From: Acidimicrobiia bacterium | GTDB taxonomy: Bacteria > Actinomycetota > Acidimicrobiia > IMCC26256 > JAOSJL01 | DNA length: 64,000 nucleotides | NCBI GenBank assembly: GCA_027494115.1 | Contig: JAOSJL010000001.1 | Span: forward strand, 682,001-746,000 | Reading direction: 5' to 3' | Part shown: piece by piece, positions 53,983 through 62,656 of the stretch | How positions within the stretch are numbered: the stretch's first letter is position 1 | Layout of the letters: every line of letters starts with the position of its first letter | Notes under the pieces: model-generated | What the model was told of the DNA's origin: nothing | The model's database searches: none | The model's input: only the letters and a program-made list of their open reading frames with translations | Translations under genes and position numbers: made by a program

Positions 53983-54798
53983 CTAGCGGCGGCGCTGAGA
54001 TTCGCGGGCTGGTGCGATGATCGTCGCCCGGCGTCCATTGATTCGCGCATCGTCCTCTCCGAGCACCTGGCAGCGCTGCGTTTCGTAGCGGTCCCACAAC
54101 GCGGCGGTCCACGCACACAGTGCCGCGTCGAGAAGGTCCTCGCGGTGTTTGGCTTCGACATTGCTCTGGGGCGTGGGGAGGTCGACAAGACGGAGCGTCT
54201 CCGGATGTGAGGTGAGATCCATCGGTAGGTCCTCCGTCACGAAGTCGCTCACGCGTCGAATCAGCTCGTCCGTTTCCGAGGCGCGCAGTTCCCTCCACGA
54301 CGCCGCCGGCATCTTCGGAGGCTTGCGCTTGTAGCGCGGTCGCTCGTGGTCGTAACCGAGCGCACGGACACCCACGATCGTCGTATACGGGTAGCACTCG
54401 AAGATCCGCCGTGCTCCGCCTTCGTTTCCCTCGGTGCCGTCGTCGTAGCGAAATCCACGCTCTTCGAGGAGTCTCCGCAGCGCCACCCCCTCCTGCCCGG
54501 TGCTGGACAGGTTCGAGGCGTTCGCGAAGACCTTCCATGATCCGTAGCGACGACCGACCTCCTTCTCGCACTCCCGCATTCCCTCCGGATTCTCGATCAC
54601 AAGCGGAGCGTCGATGAAAGTGAACGAATCTTCGCCCGCATGCTCGTTGATCCAGTCAGCAACGTCCTGCGTGTTCGCGAGCCAGCCGGCGTCCGAGATC
54701 CTGCCGTCTTCCTGAAGGGCGACGAGGCCCGTCTCGTTCTTTCCACTCCACGCGAGATCAATGCCGAGGTAGGGCGCCTCGTCGTGCTCGTCGATCAC
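53983..54798 (-). CDS. DUF429 family predicted nuclease-like protein
   Basis: This 271-residue protein has the DUF429 RNase H-like start YLGIDLAWSGKNETGLVALQ with the acidic Asp in strand 1, FTFIDAPLVIENPEGMRECE, and EAKHREDLLDAALCAWTAAL at the C-terminal end. The residues fit a metal-dependent nuclease-like fold, but no activity has been shown for most relatives. It is a single gene with 209 bases of unexplained DNA before the next minus-strand gene. Confidence 0.8.
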   Translation of the reverse strand: MIDEHDEAPYLGIDLAWSGKNETGLVALQEDGRISDAGWLANTQDVADWINEHAGEDSFTFIDAPLVIENPEGMRECEKEVGRRYGSWKVFANASNLSSTGQEGVALRRLLEERGFRYDDGTEGNEGGARRIFECYPYTTIVGVRALGYDHERPRYKRKPPKMPAASWRELRASETDELIRRVSDFVTEDLPMDLTSHPETLRLVDLPTPQSNVEAKHREDLLDAALCAWTAALWDRYETQRCQVLGEDDARINGRRATIIAPARESQRRR

Positions 54799-54818
54799 AT
54801 CAACCGCCTTCGATCGGC

Positions 54819-55823
54819 TCAGCCGATCTTGTTCCAGGTGCCGCAGCCGTCACTCGAAAAGGCGGCGTCGGAAGCCGCGATCGTCACGGTCTTCGGCCCC
54901 TCGCCGAGGTCGTTCGTGATGATGTCGTCGAACTCACCGGAGAGACCCGACAGGCGTTCCCAGTAACAGAACTGGCCACCGTCTGTCTTGTAGGTGCCGG
55001 GCTGGATATCCGTCCCGACAACGTGGAGTCCATCGCCGAACGAGTTCGCCTCCGCCGCGGCTTCGGCGCCTGCGATCTCACCCTCACGGGCATCGAGATC
55101 ACTGGAACGCTTGTCGAGGTCACCCGAGCGCTTGTCGAGGTCGGCGGCCTGCTTGTCGAGCTCGGCAGCCTGCTCATCGAGGTCGCCCTGTGCGGCCGCG
55201 ACCTGATCGTCGGCATCCTTCTTGGCGGCGTCGATCTCGGCCTGCGCATCCTCGGCCGCCTTGTCAGCGTCGTCGCGTGCGGAGTCGGCGTCGTCGTTGG
55301 CCTGGTCGAGGTCCTTCTGCAGGCCGTCGGCCCGTTCCTTCTCCTCGTTGGCACTCGACATGCCGACGGCCGCGCCACCGAAGATTCCCAGCACGAGAAA
55401 CAAGGCAGCCGCGCCGTAGAGCAGCGGCTTCGAGGACCGGCGGTAGGAGTCCTTGAAACGTGTCCAGAGTCCGCGTTCGGGTGCGGCCTCGCCATCGTCG
55501 GCGGTGAGCACCGCCGCGCCGGCGAGCGGGACACCGCCCGCGTCCTCGGTACCAGGCGGGGGCGGAATCGCTCCGGCGTCGGTTTGGGGAGCCTCGGCGG
55601 TCTCGTCGCCACCGGGTGGCATGGAGGGTGCGTTGATAACCGGTTCGGTCGCGGTGTCGGCACCGGGAGGTGGCGGGGGAGGTGGAGGCGGCGGGGGCGG
55701 GGGCGTGTTCCCCGAGTCGATCTCGTCGACAGGTTGGAGAGGCTCGGTGCCGGTGGAGTCGGACCAGGTCGCGTCGTCGTCGGCCGGGTTCTGTTCCTGC
55801 GTGTCGTCGGTTTCGTCACTCAT
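54819..55823 (-). CDS. membrane protein with poly-proline segment, coiled coil and C-terminal beta domain
   Basis: This 334-residue protein has an acidic N terminus, a run of 13 prolines (about 40-52), a membrane segment (KPLLYGAAALFLVLGIFGGA) and a coiled coil made of repeated Asp/Lys heptads including DLDKRSGDLDKRSSDLD. The C-terminal domain GDGLHVVGTDIQPGTYKTDG to CGTWNKIG is a small beta fold seen in secreted actinobacterial proteins. It is thus cytoplasm-anchored with an extracytoplasmic domain. The ATG at 55823 is chosen; a longer frame to 56090 is not credible. Function is unknown. Confidence 0.75.
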   Translation of the reverse strand: MSDETDDTQEQNPADDDATWSDSTGTEPLQPVDEIDSGNTPPPPPPPPPPPPPGADTATEPVINAPSMPPGGDETAEAPQTDAGAIPPPPGTEDAGGVPLAGAAVLTADDGEAAPERGLWTRFKDSYRRSSKPLLYGAAALFLVLGIFGGAAVGMSSANEEKERADGLQKDLDQANDDADSARDDADKAAEDAQAEIDAAKKDADDQVAAAQGDLDEQAAELDKQAADLDKRSGDLDKRSSDLDAREGEIAGAEAAAEANSFGDGLHVVGTDIQPGTYKTDGGQFCYWERLSGLSGEFDDIITNDLGEGPKTVTIAASDAAFSSDGCGTWNKIG

Positions 55824-56124
55824 GATGGACCTCTTCTCCGCTGAGCCCAGAGCGATCTCCCGGGCCACTCGTCCCGGTCTCTGATCGGAGGCTGGGTGGG
55901 ATCGCTGAGGATTCAGGCCGAGGCGCTGCGTTCCCTTCACCTGTGGGCCACAGTGACCTCGCGGCAGGGACGAAGACCCACCTCGATCGCATGTCGGCGA
56001 ACCTACCGAGGGGCTGGGACACGGCGGGGCGCTGCCATCGCACACAGCCGGGTGTCCCAGGTGGGGTGCACGGTGGCGGTGACGGGGCACGGATGCGTGC
56101 GATATTCAAGGCAGGAGCGCCGCC
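55824..56124. other. divergent intergenic region
   Basis: This 301-base region lies between the coiled-coil gene (minus) and the small two-segment membrane protein (plus). No open frame in it shows protein-like composition. It probably holds both promoters, but I found no convincing -35/-10 pair or inverted repeat. Confidence 0.5.
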
Positions 56125-56409
56125 ATGTTCAACGTCTTCAAGCTCTCAGGGCAGGACTGGAAGAACCTCGACGGCTCAGGCCGGCTGATCGCCGGCTTCG
56201 TCTTCTTCATCTGCTGGTCCGGCCTTTACCAGCAGAACGGCAACTGGCTGCTCTCGTTGGCGTGGGCGGTCCCTCTGTTCGTCGGGGTGACCTTCATGAC
56301 CGTGGCCGTCGTCGCCGTATGGGCTCTGCCTCTCATCATCTGGGAGTTCGTCGAGAATCGCGCCGACGCTCGGCGCACGCGCCGAGCACATCACCGCCGG
56401 CTCCGGTAG
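56125..56409 (+). CDS. small membrane protein
   Basis: This 94-residue protein has two hydrophobic segments (LIAGFVFFICWSGLYQQNG and AVPLFVGVTFMTVAVVAVWA) and a basic C terminus (RADARRTRRAHHRRLR). The charge pattern suggests both ends lie in the cytoplasm. GGAG-like sequence lies before the ATG. I do not recognise a family. Confidence 0.7.
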   Translation: MFNVFKLSGQDWKNLDGSGRLIAGFVFFICWSGLYQQNGNWLLSLAWAVPLFVGVTFMTVAVVAVWALPLIIWEFVENRADARRTRRAHHRRLR

Positions 56410-56496
56410 AGCCGCGGGACCTTCGTCCCATCGCATGAGATGCGATCTGCTCTATCGCCTCGCGGTCCGCCGGATGACGGTGGTGGGGAGGCTCTC

Positions 56497-57804
56497 ATGG
56501 CCGATCAACATTTCTGCACCCAGTGCGGTACCGAAGTCGAGGCGGGAGTCAACTTCTGCCCCTCGTGTGGCACACGGGTCGAGGCGATGGCGTCCGACGA
56601 CACGGTCCCGCACGACACCGTGGCTCCGCCCGACGCCCACGAACCCGAGGACGAATCAGCCGGCTGGTGGAGTTCGCTGCCCACGGGAGCGAAGGCGCTC
56701 ATCGCGGCGGGCGGCGGTGCGCTCATCGTGTTGATCGTCGTTCTCGTCGTCCTCCTTCTGAACAACGATGACGGCAACCAGGCGGCGGACAGCACGACGA
56801 CGACCACGCCGGGCGAGATCTTCCTCGAGACGGCGGGATCGCTCGGTACGGACCCGTTCACGGGTGAGGTCTTCGCCGAGCCAGTCGTGAGCACCACGGC
56901 GCCCGCACCGGACCTGGCGACCGGCGGTGCAGGCGAGATCCGCACCGAGTCGGGCGGCAATCCGGGCCTCTACGGTGGAACCCGCAACCGGGCCGAGTGC
57001 AGCCAGACCCAGCTCGTCGACTTCCTCGAGAACAACCCCGACAAGGCCGACGCCTTCCTGGCGGCTCTCAACTCCGATCCGACACTCAGCTGGAGCGACA
57101 CCACACCGCTGCGTCGCGGCGACCTCGACGACTACCTCGAAGAGTTGACCCCCGTCACGCTGCGCTACGACACCCGAGTCACGAACCACGGCTACCGCGA
57201 CGGACGACCCACGCCGCGCCAGACCGTGCTGCAGGCAGGAACCGCGGTGTTCGTGGACGCGTACGGCGTGCCCCGGGTCCGCTGCGAGTGCGGTAACCCG
57301 CTCATCCCACCCGCACCGGTGCGCTCCGGCTTCACCTACAGGGGTGACAAGTGGACGGGCTTCGACGAGAACCGGATCATCGTCGTCAACACGTCCGAGA
57401 CGATCGTCGAGAAGTTCGTGCTCGTCGACCTCGCCACCGGTGACCGCTTCGAGCGTCCCGTCGGCTCGACCGGCGGTGACGACGTACCTGTCACGACGAG
57501 CACGACCACCACCACTACGACGGCGCCCCCGCCGCCGGCTGTCACGCCTGTCAACACACCCGAGGACGCCCTTGCCGACTATGCCTACGGGCAGGGCCTC
57601 ACCTACAGCGGCGACTGCGAGTTTCTCGACCCCGACCTCGACGTCGGAACGTGGTGCTCCAAGCTGCTCGAGGATCTCGGCGTCGAGCGCACCTACCTCT
57701 TCGGCGAGGCGTTCACGGGCAACGGCGTGCAGCTGCTCGTCGGCCAGACCGAGACCGGCTGGGCCGTGATCAACGTCACCGAGAGCAACAGCGAAGGGCT
57801 CTGA
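56497..57804 (+). CDS. zinc-ribbon membrane protein with DUF6777-type domain
   Basis: This 435-residue protein begins with a zinc ribbon CTQCGTEVEAGVNFCPSCG, then a membrane segment (ALIAAGGGALIVLIVVLVVL), and an extracytoplasmic domain with GLYGGTRNRAECSQTQLVDF, RVTNHGYRDGRPTPRQTVLQ and GVPRVRCECGNPL, the DUF6777 pattern in actinobacteria. A Thr/Pro linker precedes a C-terminal domain with two cysteines. GGGGAGG lies before the ATG at 56497. Its role is unknown; secretion-linked kinases and zinc-ribbon sensors share the layout. Confidence 0.8.
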   Translation: MADQHFCTQCGTEVEAGVNFCPSCGTRVEAMASDDTVPHDTVAPPDAHEPEDESAGWWSSLPTGAKALIAAGGGALIVLIVVLVVLLLNNDDGNQAADSTTTTTPGEIFLETAGSLGTDPFTGEVFAEPVVSTTAPAPDLATGGAGEIRTESGGNPGLYGGTRNRAECSQTQLVDFLENNPDKADAFLAALNSDPTLSWSDTTPLRRGDLDDYLEELTPVTLRYDTRVTNHGYRDGRPTPRQTVLQAGTAVFVDAYGVPRVRCECGNPLIPPAPVRSGFTYRGDKWTGFDENRIIVVNTSETIVEKFVLVDLATGDRFERPVGSTGGDDVPVTTSTTTTTTTAPPPPAVTPVNTPEDALADYAYGQGLTYSGDCEFLDPDLDVGTWCSKLLEDLGVERTYLFGEAFTGNGVQLLVGQTETGWAVINVTESNSEGL

Positions 57805-57845
57805 TCCCTCGCCGGGCGACGCTGACCACGACCCGAAGCAGATGG

Positions 57846-58589
57846 CTAGTTCGCCGCGAAGGTTCCCTCCAGGTGCCACACACCGGTGAAGCCGTCGAAG
57901 GCGCCGCCCACGATCGTGCTCGTCCACTCCAACGTGTAGGCGCCGGTGTCGGCGTCGTAGGTCCCGAGGGGTGCGGTCGTGCCGTCGGAGGTCGATCCAT
58001 CGGGCTTCGGGGCCCCCTGGTTGAAGCTCTGACCGTTCCAGTCGACACCGGCCGCGCTCAGGTCACCGCTCAGAACACCGGAGTCGTCGGCCGAGAGTTC
58101 CGGAGCGGGAGTGTCGGTCTCGGTCTGGGGGTCGACGGGGTTCGTCGCCAGTGCGAAGCCGACGGCAAAGAACACCGGCGGCTCGATGATCGCTGCCGCG
58201 AGCCCGTTGCCCGCGTCGTCGAAGGCCGGATCGGGCTGCGGCTGGTAGTCACCCGTCATCAGGCCACCGTCGGTGCCCGGTGACAGCGCGGTCCACGTCG
58301 TGTCGCCACACGTCGAATCGGCGTTGTCGATGAACGGTCCGGCCTCGAGCGTTCCGCCCGACTGGACCATGCGGAAGTAGGAACCGCTGGTCACGCCGGC
58401 GTCGGCACACTCACCGGCGTCGACACCGAAGACACCCACGAGCGATCCGCCCGCAGCCGCCTCCTCTGTCGTCTCGCTCGAACCGTCGTCGTTGTCATCA
58501 CCACTGTCATCGCTGCTGCACGCCGCGGCCACCAGGACCAGGGCTGCCAGCAACGCGACCAGCGCTGCCATACGTGGGTGGGATCTCAT
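57846..58589 (-). CDS. lipoprotein, last gene of the sulfur-transfer operon
   Basis: This 247-residue protein has a lipoprotein signal (RMAALVALLAALVLVAAAC) and an acidic linker. The mature part has CADAGVTSGSYFRMVQSGGT and STCGDTTWTAL, with four cysteines that may form disulfides, and a C-terminal beta segment ending GVWHLEGTFAAN. A good AGGAGA ribosome site precedes the ATG. It lies 23 bases after the duplicated membrane protein gene. I do not recognise the family. It may bind a substrate or stabilise an extracytoplasmic complex of the operon. Confidence 0.78.
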   Translation of the reverse strand: MRSHPRMAALVALLAALVLVAAACSSDDSGDDNDDGSSETTEEAAAGGSLVGVFGVDAGECADAGVTSGSYFRMVQSGGTLEAGPFIDNADSTCGDTTWTALSPGTDGGLMTGDYQPQPDPAFDDAGNGLAAAIIEPPVFFAVGFALATNPVDPQTETDTPAPELSADDSGVLSGDLSAAGVDWNGQSFNQGAPKPDGSTSDGTTAPLGTYDADTGAYTLEWTSTIVGGAFDGFTGVWHLEGTFAAN

Positions 58590-58612
58590 GATTGTCTCCT
58601 CGTTTGGGAAGT

Positions 58613-59602
58613 TCAGACTTCTTCGGCGCGGTCCCCGGACGGGACCGCCGGTACTGCTTCGTGATCTCTCTCGGCAGGTCGACCCGCCGCGACGGCAAAC
58701 CCGATGATGAGCAGGGCGGGCAGGACGAAGAACCAGGGGAACAACGGGAACGGCGGAAGGTCGTCGACCGCCTGGTAGTTCACCACGTTGTCGGCCATCG
58801 TGCCGATCATGGGCGCCATCTCGTTGGAGATGGTCGGCCAGTCCTCGATGAACTGGTCGGTGGCGGGAAGCTCGGGTGGCGTGGCGCCGGCCTCCTCGAA
58901 CGCGGGGAGCATCTGGACCCGCACGGTGCCCTCCCCCGCGCCGATAACGAGGAAGTAGCCCTGCACGGCCTGGACCTTCTCCTCGTTCATCAGGTAGCGG
59001 AACTCGTTGATCATGTCGCCGCCCTTGGGGGCCCGCGTGAACATCTGGAAGACGGCCGGTGCAGCGATCAGACCGACGCCCATCACGACGAGGGCGATCA
59101 CGACGCCGCGGCCGGATTCGCCGCGACGGGAACGCACCAGGCCCCACCCGGCGATCCCCGCGATCAGCAGACCGGGGATGACGAAGAACCAGGGGAACAG
59201 GAGAAACGGCGGAAGCGAGGACACCGCATCGAAGTTGCCGAGGTTCGCCTCCATCGTGTCGAGCATGTCGGTCATCTCGGTGAAGATCTCGTCCCACTGC
59301 GCCTTGAAGTCGGCGTAGGAGACGTAGCTCTCGTCGATCTCGGCGGCGTCGAGACCGGCGTCCTCCACGAGCGCAGGCTCGAGATCCGCCTCCATCTCGG
59401 CGACCGCGGTGTCGATCTCGACCATGTAGTCCTGGAATTCGGTGATCTTCTCCTGGGTCATGTAGGGGCGGAAGGCCTCGATCATGTCGCCGCCCTTGGG
59501 CGCGCGGTCGAACATCTGGAAGATCGCGGGTGCCGCCACGAGCCCGAGCCCCACCACCAAAGCCGCGACGAGCCAACCTCGCCGCGCCGGAGCTGAGCTC
59601 AT
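58613..59602 (-). CDS. membrane protein with internal tandem duplication
   Basis: This 329-residue protein is two copies of one unit, about residues 10-155 and 165-310. Each unit has a membrane segment (VVGLGLVAAPAIFQMF in the first), then a conserved RAPKGGDMI motif, an acidic extracytoplasmic helix region of about 90-100 residues, and an exit segment PPFLLFPWFFVIPGLLIAG. Four membrane segments in total place both loops on the same, probably outer, side. The second loop is shorter and less acidic. A good ribosome site (AAGGAAC) precedes the ATG. No known family is recognised; a sensor, transporter or quinone-linked subunit are all possible. Confidence 0.75.
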   Translation of the reverse strand: MSSAPARRGWLVAALVVGLGLVAAPAIFQMFDRAPKGGDMIEAFRPYMTQEKITEFQDYMVEIDTAVAEMEADLEPALVEDAGLDAAEIDESYVSYADFKAQWDEIFTEMTDMLDTMEANLGNFDAVSSLPPFLLFPWFFVIPGLLIAGIAGWGLVRSRRGESGRGVVIALVVMGVGLIAAPAVFQMFTRAPKGGDMINEFRYLMNEEKVQAVQGYFLVIGAGEGTVRVQMLPAFEEAGATPPELPATDQFIEDWPTISNEMAPMIGTMADNVVNYQAVDDLPPFPLFPWFFVLPALLIIGFAVAAGRPAERDHEAVPAVPSGDRAEEV

Positions 59603-59635
59603 GACCGTTCCTTCGTTCGGTGGTGTGTCGAGGAT

Positions 59636-60163
59636 TCAGATGAAGATGATCTGGGCGCCGTCGCTCATATTCATGAAGTCGGTGGCGCCGATGATGTCCT
59701 CGACCTCCTCGAACATGTCGTCCTCTTCGAGGTCCATCATGTCAGCCGACATCTTGCAGGCCCACAAGTGGCCACCGGCATCGACGATCTGCTGGAGGAA
59801 CTCGTCGACCGGCGGGAAGTCGAGCTTGTCGATCTCCTTCTTCATCATGTGGGTGGCCATCGCGGTCATGCCGGGCAGCGGACTCAGTGCCTGGGGCATG
59901 TGCATGGCCGTGTTGCCCACGGGTGTCGCCTTCAGATGGGCCATCGTCTTCTTGTTCAGCATGTCGAGGCCCCAGAAGGTGAAGAACATGTTGACCTCGA
60001 TGCCCTCCATCAGCGCGGCGTTCGCCAGCACGAGCCCGGGGTAGGCCATGTCGAGCGTTCCCTTGCTGCAGATGATGCAGAGCTTTCGATCGGTGTCATC
60101 ACCGAAGTCGGGGATCACCTTCTCCTCTGTCTGTGCCATGGTCGCCTCTTCTGTCTGTGTCAT
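59636..60163 (-). CDS. DsrE/DsrF-like sulfur-transfer family protein
   Basis: This 175-residue protein matches the large DsrE-type (DsrE2/COG2210) branch: KLCIICSKGTLDMAYPGLVL, VNMFFTFWGLDMLNKK, and GHLWACKMSADMMDLEED. Cys136 is at the conserved sulfur-carrier position; Cys29 and Cys32 form an extra CxxC. It probably passes sulfane sulfur to or from the DsrC-like protein encoded 53 bases upstream. The N terminus has a repeat MTQTEEATMAQTEEK, so a second start at 60139 is possible. AAGGAG precedes the first ATG. Confidence 0.87.
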   Translation of the reverse strand: MTQTEEATMAQTEEKVIPDFGDDTDRKLCIICSKGTLDMAYPGLVLANAALMEGIEVNMFFTFWGLDMLNKKTMAHLKATPVGNTAMHMPQALSPLPGMTAMATHMMKKEIDKLDFPPVDEFLQQIVDAGGHLWACKMSADMMDLEEDDMFEEVEDIIGATDFMNMSDGAQIIFI

Positions 60164-60216
60164 GGTCGACTCCTTTCCCGGCGTGTTCGACGCCGGCTCA
60201 GCGCGCATCGGTCGGG

Positions 60217-60534
60217 TCAGATGCAGCCGTGCGGCTTGGGCAGCCCGGCGCAGTACGCCATCTTCTTGGCCGGCTTCTTCGGAAACAGCCGGTAGAGATC
60301 CTTGGTGGGTACTCCGGAGCGCTTCGACACCCGACGCAGGGTCGCGGTCTCGCCCTCCTCCTCGAAGTCGGCACGGAGGAAGTCGATGACCTTCCAATGC
60401 TCGTCGGTGAGCGCACCGAGGTTGATCTGCTCGGCTAGTTGCGCTGCGATCTCCTTGTTCCACTGTGACGGGTCGGTCATGAAACCTTCCTCGTTCACAT
60501 CGACCTCCTGGCCGGCGATTGTCTGGGTGGACAT
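60217..60534 (-). CDS. DsrC/TusE-family protein with C-x8-C spacing
   Basis: This 105-residue protein has the DsrC fold marks: GFMTDPSQWNKEIAAQLAEQ, LTDEHWKVIDFLR and the C-terminal GLPKPHGCI. The penultimate Cys104 is the invariant sulfur-carrying cysteine. A second cysteine, Cys95, is present but at C-x8-C, whereas dissimilatory DsrC has C-x10-C. So it is neither a canonical DsrC nor a single-cysteine TusE. AGGAGAG precedes the ATG. It is located between an SQR-like flavoprotein and a DsrE-like protein and likely acts as their sulfur or disulfide partner. Confidence 0.9.
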   Translation of the reverse strand: MSTQTIAGQEVDVNEEGFMTDPSQWNKEIAAQLAEQINLGALTDEHWKVIDFLRADFEEEGETATLRRVSKRSGVPTKDLYRLFPKKPAKKMAYCAGLPKPHGCI

Positions 60535-60594
60535 GTCGTCTCTCCTTCTCTGCGTTCTAAGCCCTGGGGTTCGGGCGGTTGGTCCTCATGGCGT

Positions 60595-61830
60595 TCACTC
60601 CGCGTGCTTTCCGGCCATCGTCATCGCAGCCGGCAGTGGTGTGTCTCTGCCCTTGAGGAGGACGTTCCAGTAGAGCCAGCGGAACATCATCTTCCCCCAA
60701 TGGTTGATCTGGGTCTCCTCCAACAAGGAGAACGGCCCGATACCCGGAACCGGGTACTTCCCGGGCAGCGGCTCGGTGTCGTAGTTGAAGTCGATGATGG
60801 CGGCCTTACCGAATCCCGACTCGATGAAGCAGTTGGCATGGCCGTCGAACTCCTCGACCATCGGGAGGCCCTTGGCGTAGCGCACGAAGTTGTCGGCGAA
60901 CACGTCGACGGCGAAGTGCGCCACCGAACCGGCCTTCGAGGTGGGGAGATCGGCCGCGTCGCCGAGGGCGAAGATGTTGTCGTATTCCTTGGACAGGAAC
61001 GTGTGCTTGTCGACGGGCACGTAGTTGAGCTCGTCGCCGAGGCCCGAGCGGTCGACGAACTCGGCGCCCATGTTGACCGGCACGGTCACGAGCAGGTCGT
61101 AGGGGATCTCGCGTTCGTCGTACGACACCAGCATGTTGCGATCGGGATCGACGCGCTCGACGGCGAAGTCGGTCTCGACCTCGACCTTCTTCGCCTCCAG
61201 CATGCGACCCAGGTGCTCGGACGCGATCGGCTTGGTGAAAGCGCCGTCGAGCGGCGTGACGTAGACGAGCTCGACGCGGTCGCGCATGCCCTTGTTGTGG
61301 AAGAACGCGTCGGCGAGGAAGGTGAACTCGAGGGGAGCCACGGGGCACTTGCACGGCATCTCGGTGATGTGCACGACCAGTCGCCCACCGTCCCACGTCC
61401 GCAGCTTGTCGGCCAGCGCGACCGCACCGTCGAACGTGTAGAAGTCGTGGATCGTGTCCCGCCACGAGCCGTCGGTGAGTCCCGGGGTCTCGTCGGGCCG
61501 CGGTTGTGTCCCGGTGGCGACGATGAGCACGTCGTAGTCGAGGTAGTTCCCGCCGTCGACGAGCTTGACCCGGTTCTGCTCGGGCTCGATGAGGTCGATC
61601 TCGGAGACGACGAGCTCGACCTCGGGCGGCAGGAGGCTCCCCTTCGACTTGATCACGTCGTCGGGCTCGTAGATCCCGAACGGGATGAAGAGAAATCCGG
61701 GTTGGTAGTAGTGGATCCGGTCCTGATCGACAACGGTGATGCTCCACTCGTCGGAGTCGAGGCGACGGTTCAGCTTGTTGGCGGTGATGGTGCCGGCGGT
61801 GCCGGCGCCCAGGACGAGCAGCTTCTTCAT
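60595..61830 (-). CDS. sulfide:quinone oxidoreductase-like flavoprotein
   Basis: This 411-residue flavoprotein has the FAD-binding GAGTAGTITANKL at residues 8-20, ATG and FALGDAADLPTSKA dinucleotide motifs and an SQR-type sequence. Cys160 and Cys162 in MPCKCPVAP and Cys334 in HANCFIESG match SQR redox cysteines, with an extra cysteine in the first group. A C-terminal amphipathic region (LLEETQINHWGKMMFRWLYW) probably anchors it to the membrane. It would oxidise sulfide or a persulfide and reduce quinone. AAGGAG precedes the ATG, which overlaps the end of the regulator gene by four bases. The DsrC- and DsrE-like genes follow. Confidence 0.86.
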   Translation of the reverse strand: MKKLLVLGAGTAGTITANKLNRRLDSDEWSITVVDQDRIHYYQPGFLFIPFGIYEPDDVIKSKGSLLPPEVELVVSEIDLIEPEQNRVKLVDGGNYLDYDVLIVATGTQPRPDETPGLTDGSWRDTIHDFYTFDGAVALADKLRTWDGGRLVVHITEMPCKCPVAPLEFTFLADAFFHNKGMRDRVELVYVTPLDGAFTKPIASEHLGRMLEAKKVEVETDFAVERVDPDRNMLVSYDEREIPYDLLVTVPVNMGAEFVDRSGLGDELNYVPVDKHTFLSKEYDNIFALGDAADLPTSKAGSVAHFAVDVFADNFVRYAKGLPMVEEFDGHANCFIESGFGKAAIIDFNYDTEPLPGKYPVPGIGPFSLLEETQINHWGKMMFRWLYWNVLLKGRDTPLPAAMTMAGKHAE

Positions 61831-62616
61831 GTCGTGCTCCTTGGTGTATCCGTCGCACCGGCGAGCGTCGCGATCGCGTCGAACTTGGTCATCAGCTCGG
61901 CTCGCTCGTGCACCAGATGCGAGATGAGGACGCCGATCCGCGGCAGGTACGCCAGGATCCGCTCCTGTTCGGTCTCGTCGAGATGGAAGACCTCGTCGAT
62001 GTGGGCTGTCAACTCCGCCACGGGGAGGCCGAGCTCGTCAGCCAGACGCTCGATCTGTGCAGCCGGCGGTGGCCACTGCTCGGGGCGATCCGCCGACGAT
62101 CACCATGCCGTCCAGCTTCGAGCCGACGCGGATGAATCCCGGGCGCAGAGAAAGCCCAGGTGGCTGGGTCGGAACCGCGGCTCGAGGTCGAGGTCGGTCC
62201 CGTAGGCTCTCCAGGCTTCGATGCAGTGGGGGAAGCGTCTCGGGCGAGGCGCTGATGGTCTCGAACAGGCCGCACGGGTTGCTCACCTCGGTGACCGGTA
62301 CGCCATCCATGTCGGTGACGACGACCATGGCGTCGAAGATGTCGGCGACGAGATCGGCCATCGACTGGATGGTGGGGAGAGGGAGGATGCTGCGCAGATC
62401 GCCACGTGGGATGTCGCCGGGCGGCTCGGGGCCGGGTTCGGGCGGCGGAACCGCGTACTTGCTCGCCAGCCAATCCTCGATCCGATCCTCGGGGAAGCGC
62501 CACTGCCGCCCGACCTTGATCGCCGGGATCCGCCCGTCCTCGGCCATGCGGTAGATGGTCGACTTGTCGACCTTGATGAGCTCCTGGATGTCTTTCGTGC
62601 GCAGGAGTTCGCTCAC
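61827..62616 (-). CDS. regulator with excisionase-type HTH and PocR-like sensor domain, one frameshift
   Basis: The N terminus is an excisionase/HTH_17 domain: LLRTKDIQELIKVDKSTIYR, then IPAIKVGRQWRFPEDRIEDW. A PocR-like ligand domain follows (LVADIFDAMVVVTDMDGVPV, SNPCGLFETI). The frame breaks at the run of four G at 62082-62085 (C on the coding strand). With one base fewer it reads GGSPEQWPPPAAQIERLADE and continues ELTAHIDEVFHLDETEQERI to the stop at 61827. The repaired protein is about 262 residues. The GTG at 62616 is the likely start, preceded by two 12-base repeats. It probably controls its own operon through the repeats at 62657-62698. PocR domains bind small ligands or iron-sulfur cofactors, which is family knowledge. 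Confidence 0.8.
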
Positions 62617-62656
62617 GTCGCCCACCACCTGGCCCACCACCTGCCACCCCGATGGT

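Noticed and set aside
57846-59576. A continuous 576-residue minus-strand frame covering the lipoprotein and most of the duplicated membrane protein gene
   Set aside because: Its first two thirds are Arg/Gly/Asp-rich antisense-frame sequence. The real lipoprotein starts at 58589 with a signal peptide and ribosome site, and the membrane protein is read in another frame.
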